64,000 nucleotides of DNA, taken from Runella sp. CRIBMP (lineage in GTDB: Bacteria; Bacteroidota; Bacteroidia; Cytophagales; Spirosomataceae). Location of the stretch: positions 1 to 64,000 of the forward strand of contig NZ_JAAAKZ010000011.1 in the NCBI RefSeq assembly GCF_009905605.1, given 5' to 3'. The position numbers were made by a program, and so were the translations under genes. The notes beneath the pieces are model-generated. The model saw only the letters and a program-made list of their open reading frames with translations. It did not search any database and had not been told where the DNA came from. Position 1 is the stretch's first letter. Every line of letters begins with the position of its first letter. Positions 25,725 through 34,802 of the stretch are shown piece by piece.

Positions 25725-28700
25725 ATGAAAAAAAGATTACAAATCAAAAAAAAAGGGCTCCAACTCATGAAACTCACGCTCATACAGTGCTGCATTGCGA
25801 TGATTTTCGCGGGGGTGTCGCTGGCAAGGGATGTTTCCGCTCAGGAATTGCTGAATCGTAAAATCAGTATTCAAATTGAAAATCAGGACCTTTTGAGCGT
25901 TCTGACCACAATAGAAAAAAAAGCCAATGTAAAATTTACGTACCGCCCCAAATTGATCGTTTCGGCACCTAGGATCACCATCAGTGCCTCAAATGAGCCA
26001 TTGGAGGCAGTATTAGCTAAAATATTGATTCCGTTCAAGATCAAATACAAAGTGATCAGCAATCAGATTATCCTGTCGAGGGTTACGGCATCCTCCCTGA
26101 AAGAACTGGACCTAACTGAGGTGCCCTCCCCAAACGTCGAAGCCTTTACAGAACAGGTCGTTACAGGAAAAGTAACCGATGAAAACGCCGTTGGGCTGCC
26201 CGGCGTAAGTATTCTGGTCAAAGGTACCCAGCGCGGTACGACCACCAACGCCGACGGCGAATTTAAAATTGCCGTTCCTGACGAAAGCGCTATGTTGATT
26301 TTTTCCTTTGTGGGTTACCTTCCGCAGGAAATTACGATCGGGAGCCGTACTTCCGTTACCATCAGCCTAAAAGCCGACATAAAAGCCCTGGGTGAAGTGG
26401 TCGTTGTGGGCTACGGAACACAGTCACGCCGAAACATCACTGGCTCAGTGGTGAGCGTAGATCTGAAACAGATGGAAGGGTTGCCCAATACCAACATCGC
26501 TCAGGCACTGCGCGGCCGCGTGGCGGGGGTGCAGTTTACCGACAACGGCCGGCCCGGTCAGGGAGGCAGCATTTTGATACGCGGACAGCGCTCCATTTCG
26601 GCCAGCAATAATCCGCTAATCATTTTAGACGGTATCTTCTTTGAAGGAAGCCTGAATGACATCAATCCCGGAGATGTTGAATCCATGGAAGTGCTGAAAG
26701 ACGCTTCCGCAACCGCTATTTACGGCGCGCGGGCGGCCAACGGGGTGATTTTGATTTCTTCCAAAAAAGGAACGACCGAAAAGCCGACTATTCGTTTCAG
26801 TACTTTTTACGGAACCTCGAATTGGAGTTATCGACCCAAATTATTGACTCCTGAGCGGTACATTCAAAAAACATTGGATTGGCGCAGCCAGAGCGGTCTG
26901 GAAGCAGACCCGGCAAAGGTTTCCAATTACCTGACCATTACAGAAGCCAAAAACTACGCTGCTGGCAACACCGTTGATCCATGGGAGGCCGCTTCGCAAA
27001 CAGCGGGAGTTCAAAACGTAGATCTGAGCATTTCAGGCCGTACTGGAAAAACCAATTATTTCATTTCCGGAAATTATGCTGATGAAAAAGGGCTGATCTA
27101 TAATGACAATGCCAAACGGATAGGTGTACGAATCAACCTTGATAATCAAATCACCCGTTGGCTCAAAGCAGGGGTAAACGCCCAGTATGCCGAGCGAGAT
27201 CTGTCGGGCAATGAAGCGGATATGAGTGTAGCCATCTGGACCTCACCCTACAATGATATCTGGGCCGATGAAGCCAAAACCGACCCCAAACCGTTGGGCA
27301 ATGAAGACGGTTTGGTGGGGAGTATTCTACTGAATGCCGTCATCAACAAGAATCGGGAGATTCAGCGCAATCTGTTCGCAAATTTCTACGCGGTGGTTGA
27401 TTTCCCATTTATCAGCGGCTTGTCGTATCGTATCAATTATTCGCCAAATTACCGCTGGTACAACCTGGATAACTTCAGCCCAATCTATGACCGCAACAGC
27501 CGGAAAGAATTGGGAAATGCCAATCGACGTGCGGATTTCACCAACGCTTGGGTGTTGGAAAACATCATTACGTATGATAAAAGAATCGGAACGAATCAAA
27601 ATGTGGATGTTACTTTACTGTATGGCCGTAACCAAACTTTTACCGAATCAATAATAGGCTCGGGAACGGATTTTTCAGGATCAAGCGATGCCAACGGCTG
27701 GAATAACCTTTCACTGGCCAAGATTCAGACTTCTGCTTCATCGGCGTCGGCGGTGGATGCGATTTCTTCAATGGCACGCGTCAACTACCGTTTTATGGAC
27801 AGGTACCTGCTTACCCTAACGGCACGACGCGACGGCAACTCGGTATTTGGAGCCAACAACAAGTTCGGAGTGTTTCCATCGGCAGCGTTGGCGTGGATTG
27901 CATCCGAAGAACCCTTTCTGAAAAATATTTCGGCCATTAACCTGCTCAAAGTCAGACTTTCGTACGGTTCAGTGGGTAATCAGGCGATTTCAGCCTATCA
28001 GTCGCTTACCCGACAGGGACAGGTTCAGTACGTTTACGGCGACGGCGGCTCTACCTCTACCGGTCTTTTTCCTGCCAATTTAGCCAATCCTGACCTGGGA
28101 TGGGAAACGACCACCACCGCCAATTTTGCCGTTGATTTTGAGCTGTTTAAAGGAAAAGTGGGAGGAGCGGTGGAATACTATAACATGAATACCCGCGACC
28201 TTCTGCTGACCCGCCAACTGCCAGGCCCGACAGGATTTTCGTCCATCCTGACCAACGTCGGAGCCACAAATAACAAAGGCATTGAGGTAACAATCAATAC
28301 GCTGAACGTTCAAAAAGGTAAGCTGGAATGGTCAAGCAACATTGCCTTTTCCACCAATAAGAACCGAATAGTACACATTTACCAAAGCGATGCCAACGGG
28401 GATGGTATTGAAGACAACGACATCAACAACCGCTGGTTTATCGGCCAGCCGATTTCGGTGGCCTATGATTACAAAATTGATGGCGTATATCAGGTGGGGG
28501 ATCAAATTCCTGCCGGTCAGAAAGCTGGGTTTTTCCGGATGCAGGATGCAAACGGCGACGGGAAAATTGATGTAAATGACCGTCAGGTATTGGGAACACT
28601 GCAACCAAAATACCGCTGGAATATAACAAACAACGTTCGTTACGGTCCGTTTAATCTGATGTTTTCAATCAATGCCCTGCAGGGATGGATCAATACAAAC

Positions 28701-29084
28701 AACCTGCTGGCGCTGGATAATGCCGCCGGCGGTAATGGTGCGGGTAACTTCCCAGGCCGGGCCTCAAATTTTCTGGATGCAGATTGGTGGACTCCGGAGA
28801 ATAAATCCAACACGCGCTCTTCTCTGGTATACACCAATCCTTTTGGACACGCGTATTATCAAAACCGCGATTTTGTACGAATTCAGGAAGTTTCATTGGC
28901 GTATGATTTTCCCCGTTCCCTGCTGAATCGAATGAAAATGAATGGCTTAAAAGTATACCTGAGCGGCCGGAATCTGTACACATTTACCGAATGGCAGGCC
29001 ATGGACCCCGAAAGCGGACAGGGTTCGCGGGGGGCGTTTCCTACACCTCGTACAGTATCTGCTGGTTTAAACGTAAGTTTTTAG
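25725..29084 (+). CDS. SusC/RagA TonB-dependent outer-membrane transporter with STN domain, module 2
   Basis: The 1119-residue protein has a signal peptide (cleavage near SAQE, residue 39), an STN domain at about 45-105, a CarboxypepD-regulatory domain (VTGKVTDENAVGLPGVSILVKG, split over about 142-163), the linker GEVVVVGYGTQ, plug domain and beta-barrel ending LNVSF. SusC 1 and SusC 2 share the leader, STN and regulatory domain closely, but their plug and barrel sequences diverge, indicating different ligands handled by parallel signalling modules. Partner SusD follows after a 20-base gap. The imported substrate is not deducible. Confidence 0.93.
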   Translation: MKKRLQIKKKGLQLMKLTLIQCCIAMIFAGVSLARDVSAQELLNRKISIQIENQDLLSVLTTIEKKANVKFTYRPKLIVSAPRITISASNEPLEAVLAKILIPFKIKYKVISNQIILSRVTASSLKELDLTEVPSPNVEAFTEQVVTGKVTDENAVGLPGVSILVKGTQRGTTTNADGEFKIAVPDESAMLIFSFVGYLPQEITIGSRTSVTISLKADIKALGEVVVVGYGTQSRRNITGSVVSVDLKQMEGLPNTNIAQALRGRVAGVQFTDNGRPGQGGSILIRGQRSISASNNPLIILDGIFFEGSLNDINPGDVESMEVLKDASATAIYGARAANGVILISSKKGTTEKPTIRFSTFYGTSNWSYRPKLLTPERYIQKTLDWRSQSGLEADPAKVSNYLTITEAKNYAAGNTVDPWEAASQTAGVQNVDLSISGRTGKTNYFISGNYADEKGLIYNDNAKRIGVRINLDNQITRWLKAGVNAQYAERDLSGNEADMSVAIWTSPYNDIWADEAKTDPKPLGNEDGLVGSILLNAVINKNREIQRNLFANFYAVVDFPFISGLSYRINYSPNYRWYNLDNFSPIYDRNSRKELGNANRRADFTNAWVLENIITYDKRIGTNQNVDVTLLYGRNQTFTESIIGSGTDFSGSSDANGWNNLSLAKIQTSASSASAVDAISSMARVNYRFMDRYLLTLTARRDGNSVFGANNKFGVFPSAALAWIASEEPFLKNISAINLLKVRLSYGSVGNQAISAYQSLTRQGQVQYVYGDGGSTSTGLFPANLANPDLGWETTTTANFAVDFELFKGKVGGAVEYYNMNTRDLLLTRQLPGPTGFSSILTNVGATNNKGIEVTINTLNVQKGKLEWSSNIAFSTNKNRIVHIYQSDANGDGIEDNDINNRWFIGQPISVAYDYKIDGVYQVGDQIPAGQKAGFFRMQDANGDGKIDVNDRQVLGTLQPKYRWNITNNVRYGPFNLMFSINALQGWINTNNLLALDNAAGGNGAGNFPGRASNFLDADWWTPENKSNTRSSLVYTNPFGHAYYQNRDFVRIQEVSLAYDFPRSLLNRMKMNGLKVYLSGRNLYTFTEWQAMDPESGQGSRGAFPTPRTVSAGLNVSF

Positions 29085-29104
29085 TCCCTTTTACTATTGA
29101 AAAG

Positions 29105-30721
29105 ATGAAAAAATATATTCAAATTTCCCTGAAAGGATTGCTTTTAATTCCTTTTTTCCTGCTCACTCAAGCCTGCGATGAAGCGGTTCTGAATGAAAAA
29201 CCCCTTTCATTTCTTTCACCGGATGTTACACTCACCAACAATGCCGGTTTCCAGAGTGCAATTACGGCCCTTCATCAGGCCGTGCGTGAAGTAGCGGGTA
29301 TCGACGATCAAAATGCGTACTGGTCGGTTTATTTCGGTACCGATATTGGGTCCATCGGGGTCAGAGATGCCTATTTAAGAAATTACGAAACCCAACTCAC
29401 CCCTACGTTTACGGGTGTCAATCATTTTTGGGATTGGGGGTATTTGAATCTTTTGCCGAGAGCCAATCAGATCATCGACTATGCACAGCGCCCTACGGCG
29501 GTTTGGAGCGATGAAAAGCAAAAAAATGCGGTCATTGCCGAAGCCCGGTTTTTCAGGGCCTATGCCCACAATATGCTCACCAATCTGTACGGAGATGTGG
29601 TGATTGCTGATAAAATTGCCACTGGCCCCAAAGTCGATTACCAACGAAGTCCGAGAAAACAAGTGCTGGAGTTTGCCAAGGCCGACCTGGATTTTGCGTC
29701 TCAGTGGCTTCCGTTGGCAGAGCCTCAACCCGGCAGAATCGTAAAAAATGCCGCTGACCATTTACTGACTGAGGTAAACATCAGTTTGGGAAACTACGAT
29801 AAAGCTATTGAGACCGCTACGTCTGTTATTAATTCGGGACGGAACCAACTCATGACCCAACGGTTCGGCACGCAGCGAACCCAACCCGGGGATGTGTACT
29901 CCGACTTATGGAAAGACGGAAATCAAAACCGTTCGGGCGGTAATCTGGAAAATATATGGGTGATTCAGTACGAATTTCAAACTCCCGGTGGGGTGACCGT
30001 TTCTGGAAACGGACGTAACTGGTTGCGGTGCTGGGGCGCACGCTATTTCGACGCCCGTGATCCCGATAATGCTTCTGGGATGCTGATCGTTGACAGTCTG
30101 GGGCGGGGTGTAAGTTGGATGCGGCCGAGCAATCATGTATTGTATGATATTTGGAAAGAAGACCCCAACGATATGCGTAACTCACAGTACAATATCCGTC
30201 GCAAATGGTACTATAATAATCCGGCCTCCAAGCATTTTTTGAAGGAGGTCAAATATCACCCGAATTTGGATACGCTGTACCACATATACCCCGCTTTCCG
30301 AAAGGTGGAAGGGCTGTCTTTGGGAGGAGCTACCAACGGACGGACCTGGAATGACTGGCCGATGATGCGACTGGCGGAAACGTATTTATTACGCGCCGAG
30401 GCTTATTTAATGAAGGGCGATAAACAAAAGGCGGCCGATGATCTCAATGTCGTCAGGGCGCGGGCCAAAGCTAAACCGGTAGCGGCAGACCGGGTCGATC
30501 TGGACTATATTCTCGACGAGCGTTTGCGGGAACTGATCGTGGAAGAACCTCGTCGACTGACGTTAAGCCGAATGGGCAAACTGGTGGAAAGGACTAAAAA
30601 ATACAACGGTTTTGCCACTACGATCAATACCATTCAACCCAAAAACGCCCTATTCCCTATTCCGCAGAAGTTCATTGATGCTAATTTTGGTGCAAAAATT
30701 ATCCAGAATCCCGGGTACTAA
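29105..30721 (+). CDS. SusD/RagB-family outer-membrane lipoprotein, module 2
   Basis: The 538-residue lipoprotein starts at the ATG at 29105, where the signal MKKYIQISLKG leads to FFLLTQAC (Cys24). A longer frame from 28991 overlaps susC and has no signal, so it is rejected. It is the standard RagB/SusD type with tetratricopeptide helices: EARFFRAYAHNMLTNLYGDV near 157-176, an R-L-A-E-TYLLRAEAYL block near 450, and a C-terminal LFPIPQKFID. It differs from SusD 1 and SusD 3, which are of the shorter SusD-like_2 type, so the ligands should differ. Confidence 0.92.
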   Translation: MKKYIQISLKGLLLIPFFLLTQACDEAVLNEKPLSFLSPDVTLTNNAGFQSAITALHQAVREVAGIDDQNAYWSVYFGTDIGSIGVRDAYLRNYETQLTPTFTGVNHFWDWGYLNLLPRANQIIDYAQRPTAVWSDEKQKNAVIAEARFFRAYAHNMLTNLYGDVVIADKIATGPKVDYQRSPRKQVLEFAKADLDFASQWLPLAEPQPGRIVKNAADHLLTEVNISLGNYDKAIETATSVINSGRNQLMTQRFGTQRTQPGDVYSDLWKDGNQNRSGGNLENIWVIQYEFQTPGGVTVSGNGRNWLRCWGARYFDARDPDNASGMLIVDSLGRGVSWMRPSNHVLYDIWKEDPNDMRNSQYNIRRKWYYNNPASKHFLKEVKYHPNLDTLYHIYPAFRKVEGLSLGGATNGRTWNDWPMMRLAETYLLRAEAYLMKGDKQKAADDLNVVRARAKAKPVAADRVDLDYILDERLRELIVEEPRRLTLSRMGKLVERTKKYNGFATTINTIQPKNALFPIPQKFIDANFGAKIIQNPGY

Positions 30722-30750
30722 ACACATTTCATAGAATTAAAAAGTAGATA

Positions 30751-30794
30751 GTACCTAAAATCACCGTCTAAGTGTCGGCGGTGATTTTAGGTAC
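30751..30794 (+). terminator. Terminator after susD 2
   Basis: GTACCTAAAATCACCG and its exact complement CGGTGATTTTAGGTAC make a perfect 16-bp stem with a 12-base loop, 30 bases after the susD stop. It closes the module 2 operon. Confidence 0.75.
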
Positions 30795-30950
30795 ACTTCT
30801 GCGAAAGAAAACGCACATGGAAAAGCGGTGAATAAAAAAGGTTTCCTTTTTTGGCAAATTATGGCAAAATTAGTAATACCATAAGCATATATGGATTAAG
30901 CTTGCAGAACCCGGCAAAAATGAATTGTATCTTTTTAACTTACCTGAAGC

Positions 30951-32840
30951 GTGAATACTATCTTAAAAATAACCTCCCTTTTTAGTTTACTCATTTGGGG
31001 AACGCTTTCTTCACTCCGCGCTCAATCCGATTCCCTCAAGGTGATTTCCCCCAATGGCCAACTCACTTTTACGCTGACTCTCAAAGACATAGAAGCAGAA
31101 AAGTCCGTCCCTTTTTACGAGATTATGTATCAGGCGCGGCCCGCGATCGCCTCATCCCGATTGGGGTTAAAAACATTGCCAACTGGTTTTGGGTACAGCG
31201 ATTGGTCCAAAGAACTGCGAATCACAGGGACGGCAAAAAGAAGTCAAACGGCCAAATGGCAGCCCGTTTACGGAGAGCAGAGTCAGTATAATGACAATTT
31301 CAATGAACTGACCCTAACCTTCCAACACACCGATTTGAAACGAAAAGGATCGATGCAATTGATTATCAGGGCGTATGATGAAGGCATTGCTTTCAAGTAT
31401 CATTTTCCCGAAGAATTAAGTACGCAGATTCTGGAATTTGGTGATGAACTCACCCATTTCACCCTGCCGCCTGATACGCAGGCGTGGCACACTCCCGCAG
31501 CACAGGCAGAATACGAAAAAAAGCCCCTGAAAGATTGGAAGAAATCGGCGGAACTACCCCTGACGCTGGAGCTTTCTAACGGGCTGTACGCAAGCATTGC
31601 GCAGGCAGAACAGGTTAATTATCCCCGCGTTAGATTAATAACAACCGAAAAAGAAAATGTTCTGAGAACCCAACTCTTTGGAGAGGTGGTGGAAACATCG
31701 CCTTTCTCTACTTCGTGGCGAGTGGTGATGGTGGCCGAAACACCCAGTCGGCTTTTGGAAAACAATTACCTGATCCTGAACCTGAATCCGCCGTCTGAAA
31801 TCCAAAATACGGCGTGGATCAAACCAGGGCTGGTCATGCGGGAAGTCACCCTTTCGACCGACGGGGCAAAAAAACTGGTGGATTTTGCCGTAGACCAGCT
31901 GATCGATTACATTCATTTTGACGCGGGTTGGTACGGATATGAATACGAGGTAAAGGAAGATGCCACCACTGTTACAGTTGATCCGCGCCGCAACCCTAAA
32001 GGAGACCTGGATTTGCAGGAAGCCATTCGGTATGCTGCCTCCAAAGGCATAAAGGTGATTCTGTACGTGAATCACCGTGCATTGGAGCGGCAACTGGATA
32101 CGTTATTACCCCTCTACAAACGTTGGGGCGTAGCAGGAATCAAGTACGGGTTTGTGCATACCGGGTCCCATCGCTGGACTGCGTGGCTGCACGAAGCGGT
32201 GAAAAAAGCGGCCAAATACGAAATGGTGCTGGACATCCATGACGAGTATCGACCCTCGGGATTCAGCCGAACGTACCCGAATTTACTGACGCAAGAAGGG
32301 GTTTTGGGGAATGAAGGGTTTCCCGACGCTACCCACAATACCGTGCTGCCCTTCACCCGTTACATTGCCGGAGCTGCCGATTATACGTATTGTTTTAACG
32401 TGGAAACGATTCGGCCCGGCATAAGCAAAACGACCAAAGCGCACCAATTGGCGCTGCCGGTCATTTATTACAGTCCCTTACAGTATGTATTTTGGTACGG
32501 CAAACCGGAACATTATCCCAACAAAGATGAAATTGAATTTTGGAAAGGGATACCGACCGTTTGGGACGAAACAAAAGTAGTGAACGGGCGGCCCGGCGAA
32601 TCGGTCACGGTAGCCCGCCGGAAAGGAAGCGTCTGGTACGCCGGCATCATTACCAATAACCAAGCCCGCACCGTTGACCTTACCTTTTCTTTTTTGCAAC
32701 CTGACAAAACCTATACGGCCACCCTTTACGAAGACGACGGCACGGGAAAAATTAAACGAACTGATAAACGCGTTACTTCCACTTCTGTACTTCCGCTTGT
32801 ATTGGCACCGGCTGGCGGGGCTTGCCTCAAAATTCGGTGA
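30951..32840 (+). CDS. Glycoside hydrolase family 97 (SusB-like)
   Basis: The 629-residue periplasmic glycosidase has a signal peptide ending near LRAQ (residue 25); the start is a GTG. Order: N-terminal beta-sandwich (VISPNGQLTFTLTL, SRLGLKT), TIM barrel with HFDAGWYGYEYE near 319-330, GIKYGFVHTGSH, LDIHDEYRPSGFSRTYPNL, and LTQEGVLGNEG, then a C-terminal beta domain. The two glutamates in TQEGVLGNE have the same 6-residue spacing as a metal/catalytic pair of SusB. The GIKYGFV block has glycine where retaining members carry an aspartate nucleophile, so the mechanism is uncertain. GH97 enzymes cleave alpha-glucosides or alpha-galactosides. It follows module 2 after a strong terminator, so it is separately transcribed. 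Confidence 0.88.
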   Translation: MNTILKITSLFSLLIWGTLSSLRAQSDSLKVISPNGQLTFTLTLKDIEAEKSVPFYEIMYQARPAIASSRLGLKTLPTGFGYSDWSKELRITGTAKRSQTAKWQPVYGEQSQYNDNFNELTLTFQHTDLKRKGSMQLIIRAYDEGIAFKYHFPEELSTQILEFGDELTHFTLPPDTQAWHTPAAQAEYEKKPLKDWKKSAELPLTLELSNGLYASIAQAEQVNYPRVRLITTEKENVLRTQLFGEVVETSPFSTSWRVVMVAETPSRLLENNYLILNLNPPSEIQNTAWIKPGLVMREVTLSTDGAKKLVDFAVDQLIDYIHFDAGWYGYEYEVKEDATTVTVDPRRNPKGDLDLQEAIRYAASKGIKVILYVNHRALERQLDTLLPLYKRWGVAGIKYGFVHTGSHRWTAWLHEAVKKAAKYEMVLDIHDEYRPSGFSRTYPNLLTQEGVLGNEGFPDATHNTVLPFTRYIAGAADYTYCFNVETIRPGISKTTKAHQLALPVIYYSPLQYVFWYGKPEHYPNKDEIEFWKGIPTVWDETKVVNGRPGESVTVARRKGSVWYAGIITNNQARTVDLTFSFLQPDKTYTATLYEDDGTGKIKRTDKRVTSTSVLPLVLAPAGGACLKIR

Positions 32841-32850
32841 AAGGCCTATA

Positions 32851-32883
32851 AGGTTAAATCCCCACTCGCCGGCGATTTAATCT
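32851..32883. terminator. Terminator between convergent genes
   Basis: AGGTTAAATC and GATTTAATCT pair over 10 bp with one G-U, loop 13 bases, between the GH97 gene and the minus-strand SnoaL-like gene. Confidence 0.45.
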
Positions 32884-32896
32884 TACATGAGTTGCA

Positions 32897-33484
32897 TTAA
32901 AATTTAGGCAGCGGCTGAATCAAACCTTTGTAATCAGGTGCATCCTGGTAGACGGTGTGATAGGTTCGTTTGATAAACACCCATTTTCCGTCTTCTTTGA
33001 TCAATTCATCTTCGTACATCGACAGGTTATAATTACCGTGTTTATCATCCGACCTGCGGGCCACTTCATTGACATATACCCGCGCCGTTGCCGTATCACC
33101 ATTGACTTGAATAACCAAAGCGGAAGGCATCTGCACGAAAAAATCCCAAAGGCCAAGCATTTTAATGACGGAAGCCCCCATGTTTTCTTTCCCTTTGAAT
33201 TCGACATTGATGGGCGGCCCGATTTTCCAAACTCCTTCTTTTGCCCAGAGAGATTGAAACTGTTCTCCGTCCTTACGATTGGCGGCGTCACTGAAGCGGT
33301 AAATAGTGTTTCGAATTTCTGATTCGTCCAGCAATTGGCGGTGCTGAACTTTCAGATTGTCAAAGTCTTTTTGAAGTTGTTCGGTAGATTGCCCGGTCCG
33401 TTGATTACAGGAGTTCAGGGTGAAAAGGGTCGTCAGCAGTAAGCCGATAGCGACTTTTTCGGTAAAGGATGGGATGAAATGCAT
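32897..33484 (-). CDS. SnoaL/NTF2-like secreted lipoprotein
   Basis: The 195-residue protein has a lipoprotein signal ending in LFTLNSC (Cys26). A short helical linker (about 35-55) precedes a SnoaL-like cone-shaped domain of about 130 residues (IRNTIYRFSDAANRKDGEQF, then VWKIGPPINVEFKGKENM and WVFIKRTYHTVYQD). Such domains occur in small hydratases, dehydratases and ligand-binding proteins. Active-site polar residues cannot be assigned by eye. It is followed on the same strand by nothing in its operon and preceded by a second, smaller SnoaL-like gene 61 bases upstream. The role is unknown. Confidence 0.75.
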   Translation of the reverse strand: MHFIPSFTEKVAIGLLLTTLFTLNSCNQRTGQSTEQLQKDFDNLKVQHRQLLDESEIRNTIYRFSDAANRKDGEQFQSLWAKEGVWKIGPPINVEFKGKENMGASVIKMLGLWDFFVQMPSALVIQVNGDTATARVYVNEVARRSDDKHGNYNLSMYEDELIKEDGKWVFIKRTYHTVYQDAPDYKGLIQPLPKF

Positions 33485-33545
33485 AACTTAAAGGGTTTCG
33501 GAGTTGATGGATAAGCTGAAATGAACAAAAAACACGGCGGCCGTC

Positions 33546-33956
33546 TTATCCACGGGCAAACCATTGCGGATATACAAAGCCAAAATATTCCTCAAAGCCC
33601 GTCAAAACGCCCGCTTCAAATGTCAAAGCGATCAGGTTGAATCCGTCGTAAGGCTGGGCTTGGTTCATGACTGTCCCCGCCGAATCAAATTGAAAAATAA
33701 TATGGTTGTTTTGGGCAGTGACCCGTAGGCTGCGAAAGCTTAACTCATTGGGCGAAAGGGTTCGGTCGTCCATCAGTTTCAGGAACGTTTCACGGGCTGA
33801 GTGCCCATCGTGCCTGCCCAGTAACGGATGTGAGAAAGCAATGAATCCTTCGGTGATAAATTCTTTCATTTGAACGTAGTCGCCGGTTTTTTCGCCCGTT
33901 TGCCAAGCGGTAAAAACAGTGATACCTGCAGACTCCAAAGCGGTGGAGTTGTTCAT
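33546..33956 (-). CDS. SnoaL/NTF2-like protein, cytoplasmic
   Basis: The 136-residue protein without a signal peptide fits the SnoaL-like polyketide-cyclase/NTF2 fold: first helix with FTAWQTGEKTGDYVQMKEF, a beta strand GFIAFSHPLLG, and a closing strand around GVLTGFEEYFGFV. It lies between the Crp-type regulator gene and the larger SnoaL-like lipoprotein gene, all on the minus strand, and is probably controlled with them. No catalytic assignment is possible. The pair of adjacent SnoaL-like genes, one exported and one not, is unusual. Confidence 0.7.
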   Translation of the reverse strand: MNNSTALESAGITVFTAWQTGEKTGDYVQMKEFITEGFIAFSHPLLGRHDGHSARETFLKLMDDRTLSPNELSFRSLRVTAQNNHIIFQFDSAGTVMNQAQPYDGFNLIALTFEAGVLTGFEEYFGFVYPQWFARG

Positions 33957-34001
33957 TTTAAGGTTTTATTTTAAAAACATTTACCCGAAATGAATGTTCA
34001 A

Positions 34002-34043
34002 AAAGAGCCAAAAAGTTACCTTATGGCAACTTTTTGGCTCTTT
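34002..34043 (-). terminator. Terminator overlapping the end of the Crp-type gene
   Basis: AAAGAGCCAAAAAGTT and AACTTTTTGGCTCTTT form a perfect 16-bp stem with a 10-base loop. One arm lies inside the last codons of the regulator (lysine/arginine/alanine repeats) and the stop codon is in the loop region. Confidence 0.6.
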
Positions 34044-34611
34044 TGGCCCGTTTTTTTCTGAGTCTGCTCAGTGATGTATGGGTAATTCCCAAAAAGGAAG
34101 CAAGGTGTTTTTGCGGTACCCACTGACTGTACATCGGGTTTTTCAATAACAACTCATAGCGTTCTTCGGCCGATTGGTATTGAAACTGAATGATGCGGTC
34201 AATAATGTGTACAACCGCCTCCCCCCAGATTTTAGCCTGAAAGGTCTCCCACTGTGGTACCGATTCCGAAATACGCTGAAACGCTTCCTTTGAGATTCTG
34301 ACGTATTCAATGTCGGTCAGGGCCTGAATGAAAAACTTCGAGGGTCTGCCGCTGATAAAACTCTGAATATCCGATCCGATATAGCCTGGAAGAGCAAACC
34401 ATACGGCCACCTCTTTGCCTCGGCTATCTTTGAGGTATACGCGCGTGCAGCCTTTGGTGATCAGGATGAACTCTTCGGATACCTCCTCTGCACTGAGCAG
34501 TATACGGTTTTTTTTTGCTTTTTGCAGATCAAACCGAGAAGCAATGAATTGAAGTTGCTCGTCGGTTACGTCAATGTAGTGTTGGATAAAGGTATACAGG
34601 GCGGAAAACAT
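34021..34611 (-). CDS. Crp/Fnr-family transcriptional regulator
   Basis: The 196-residue protein has an N-terminal cyclic-nucleotide-binding-like beta roll (about 20-115, with EEFILITKGCTRVYLKD) and a C-terminal winged helix (QWVPQKHLASFLGITHTSLSRLRKK in two adjoining blocks near 165-190). The short arginine/lysine-rich end (RAKRAKKLP) replaces the usual longer wing. Relatives in Bacteroidota commonly control a neighbouring oxidoreductase or SnoaL-like gene; here the two SnoaL-like genes lie just downstream. The effector is unknown and the cAMP-contact residues are not obviously conserved. Confidence 0.85.
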   Translation of the reverse strand: MFSALYTFIQHYIDVTDEQLQFIASRFDLQKAKKNRILLSAEEVSEEFILITKGCTRVYLKDSRGKEVAVWFALPGYIGSDIQSFISGRPSKFFIQALTDIEYVRISKEAFQRISESVPQWETFQAKIWGEAVVHIIDRIIQFQYQSAEERYELLLKNPMYSQWVPQKHLASFLGITHTSLSRLRKKRAKRAKKLP

Positions 34612-34802
34612 AATAAGGGAGGCTTGAAACGGGTAACTGTTCAGTAAGGCAGCGGCGGGTTAGGGTTATAGGGCATCTTAATGAGAATCGTAACGGATCT
34701 GGCTAAAAAACTTTCCGAAAAGGAATCCCTTACCAAAGAGGGGAGCGCTTCAGAATCGGGCAGAAAGGTATACATCGGTGTAGTTCACTCGGTCCCCAAA
34801 AC

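Noticed and set aside
30852-30875. TGGCA repeats in front of the GH97 gene as a fourth copy of the direct-repeat element
   Set aside because: The two repeats are only 10 bp apart and in the opposite orientation; the middle TGG block does not align, so it was not counted.
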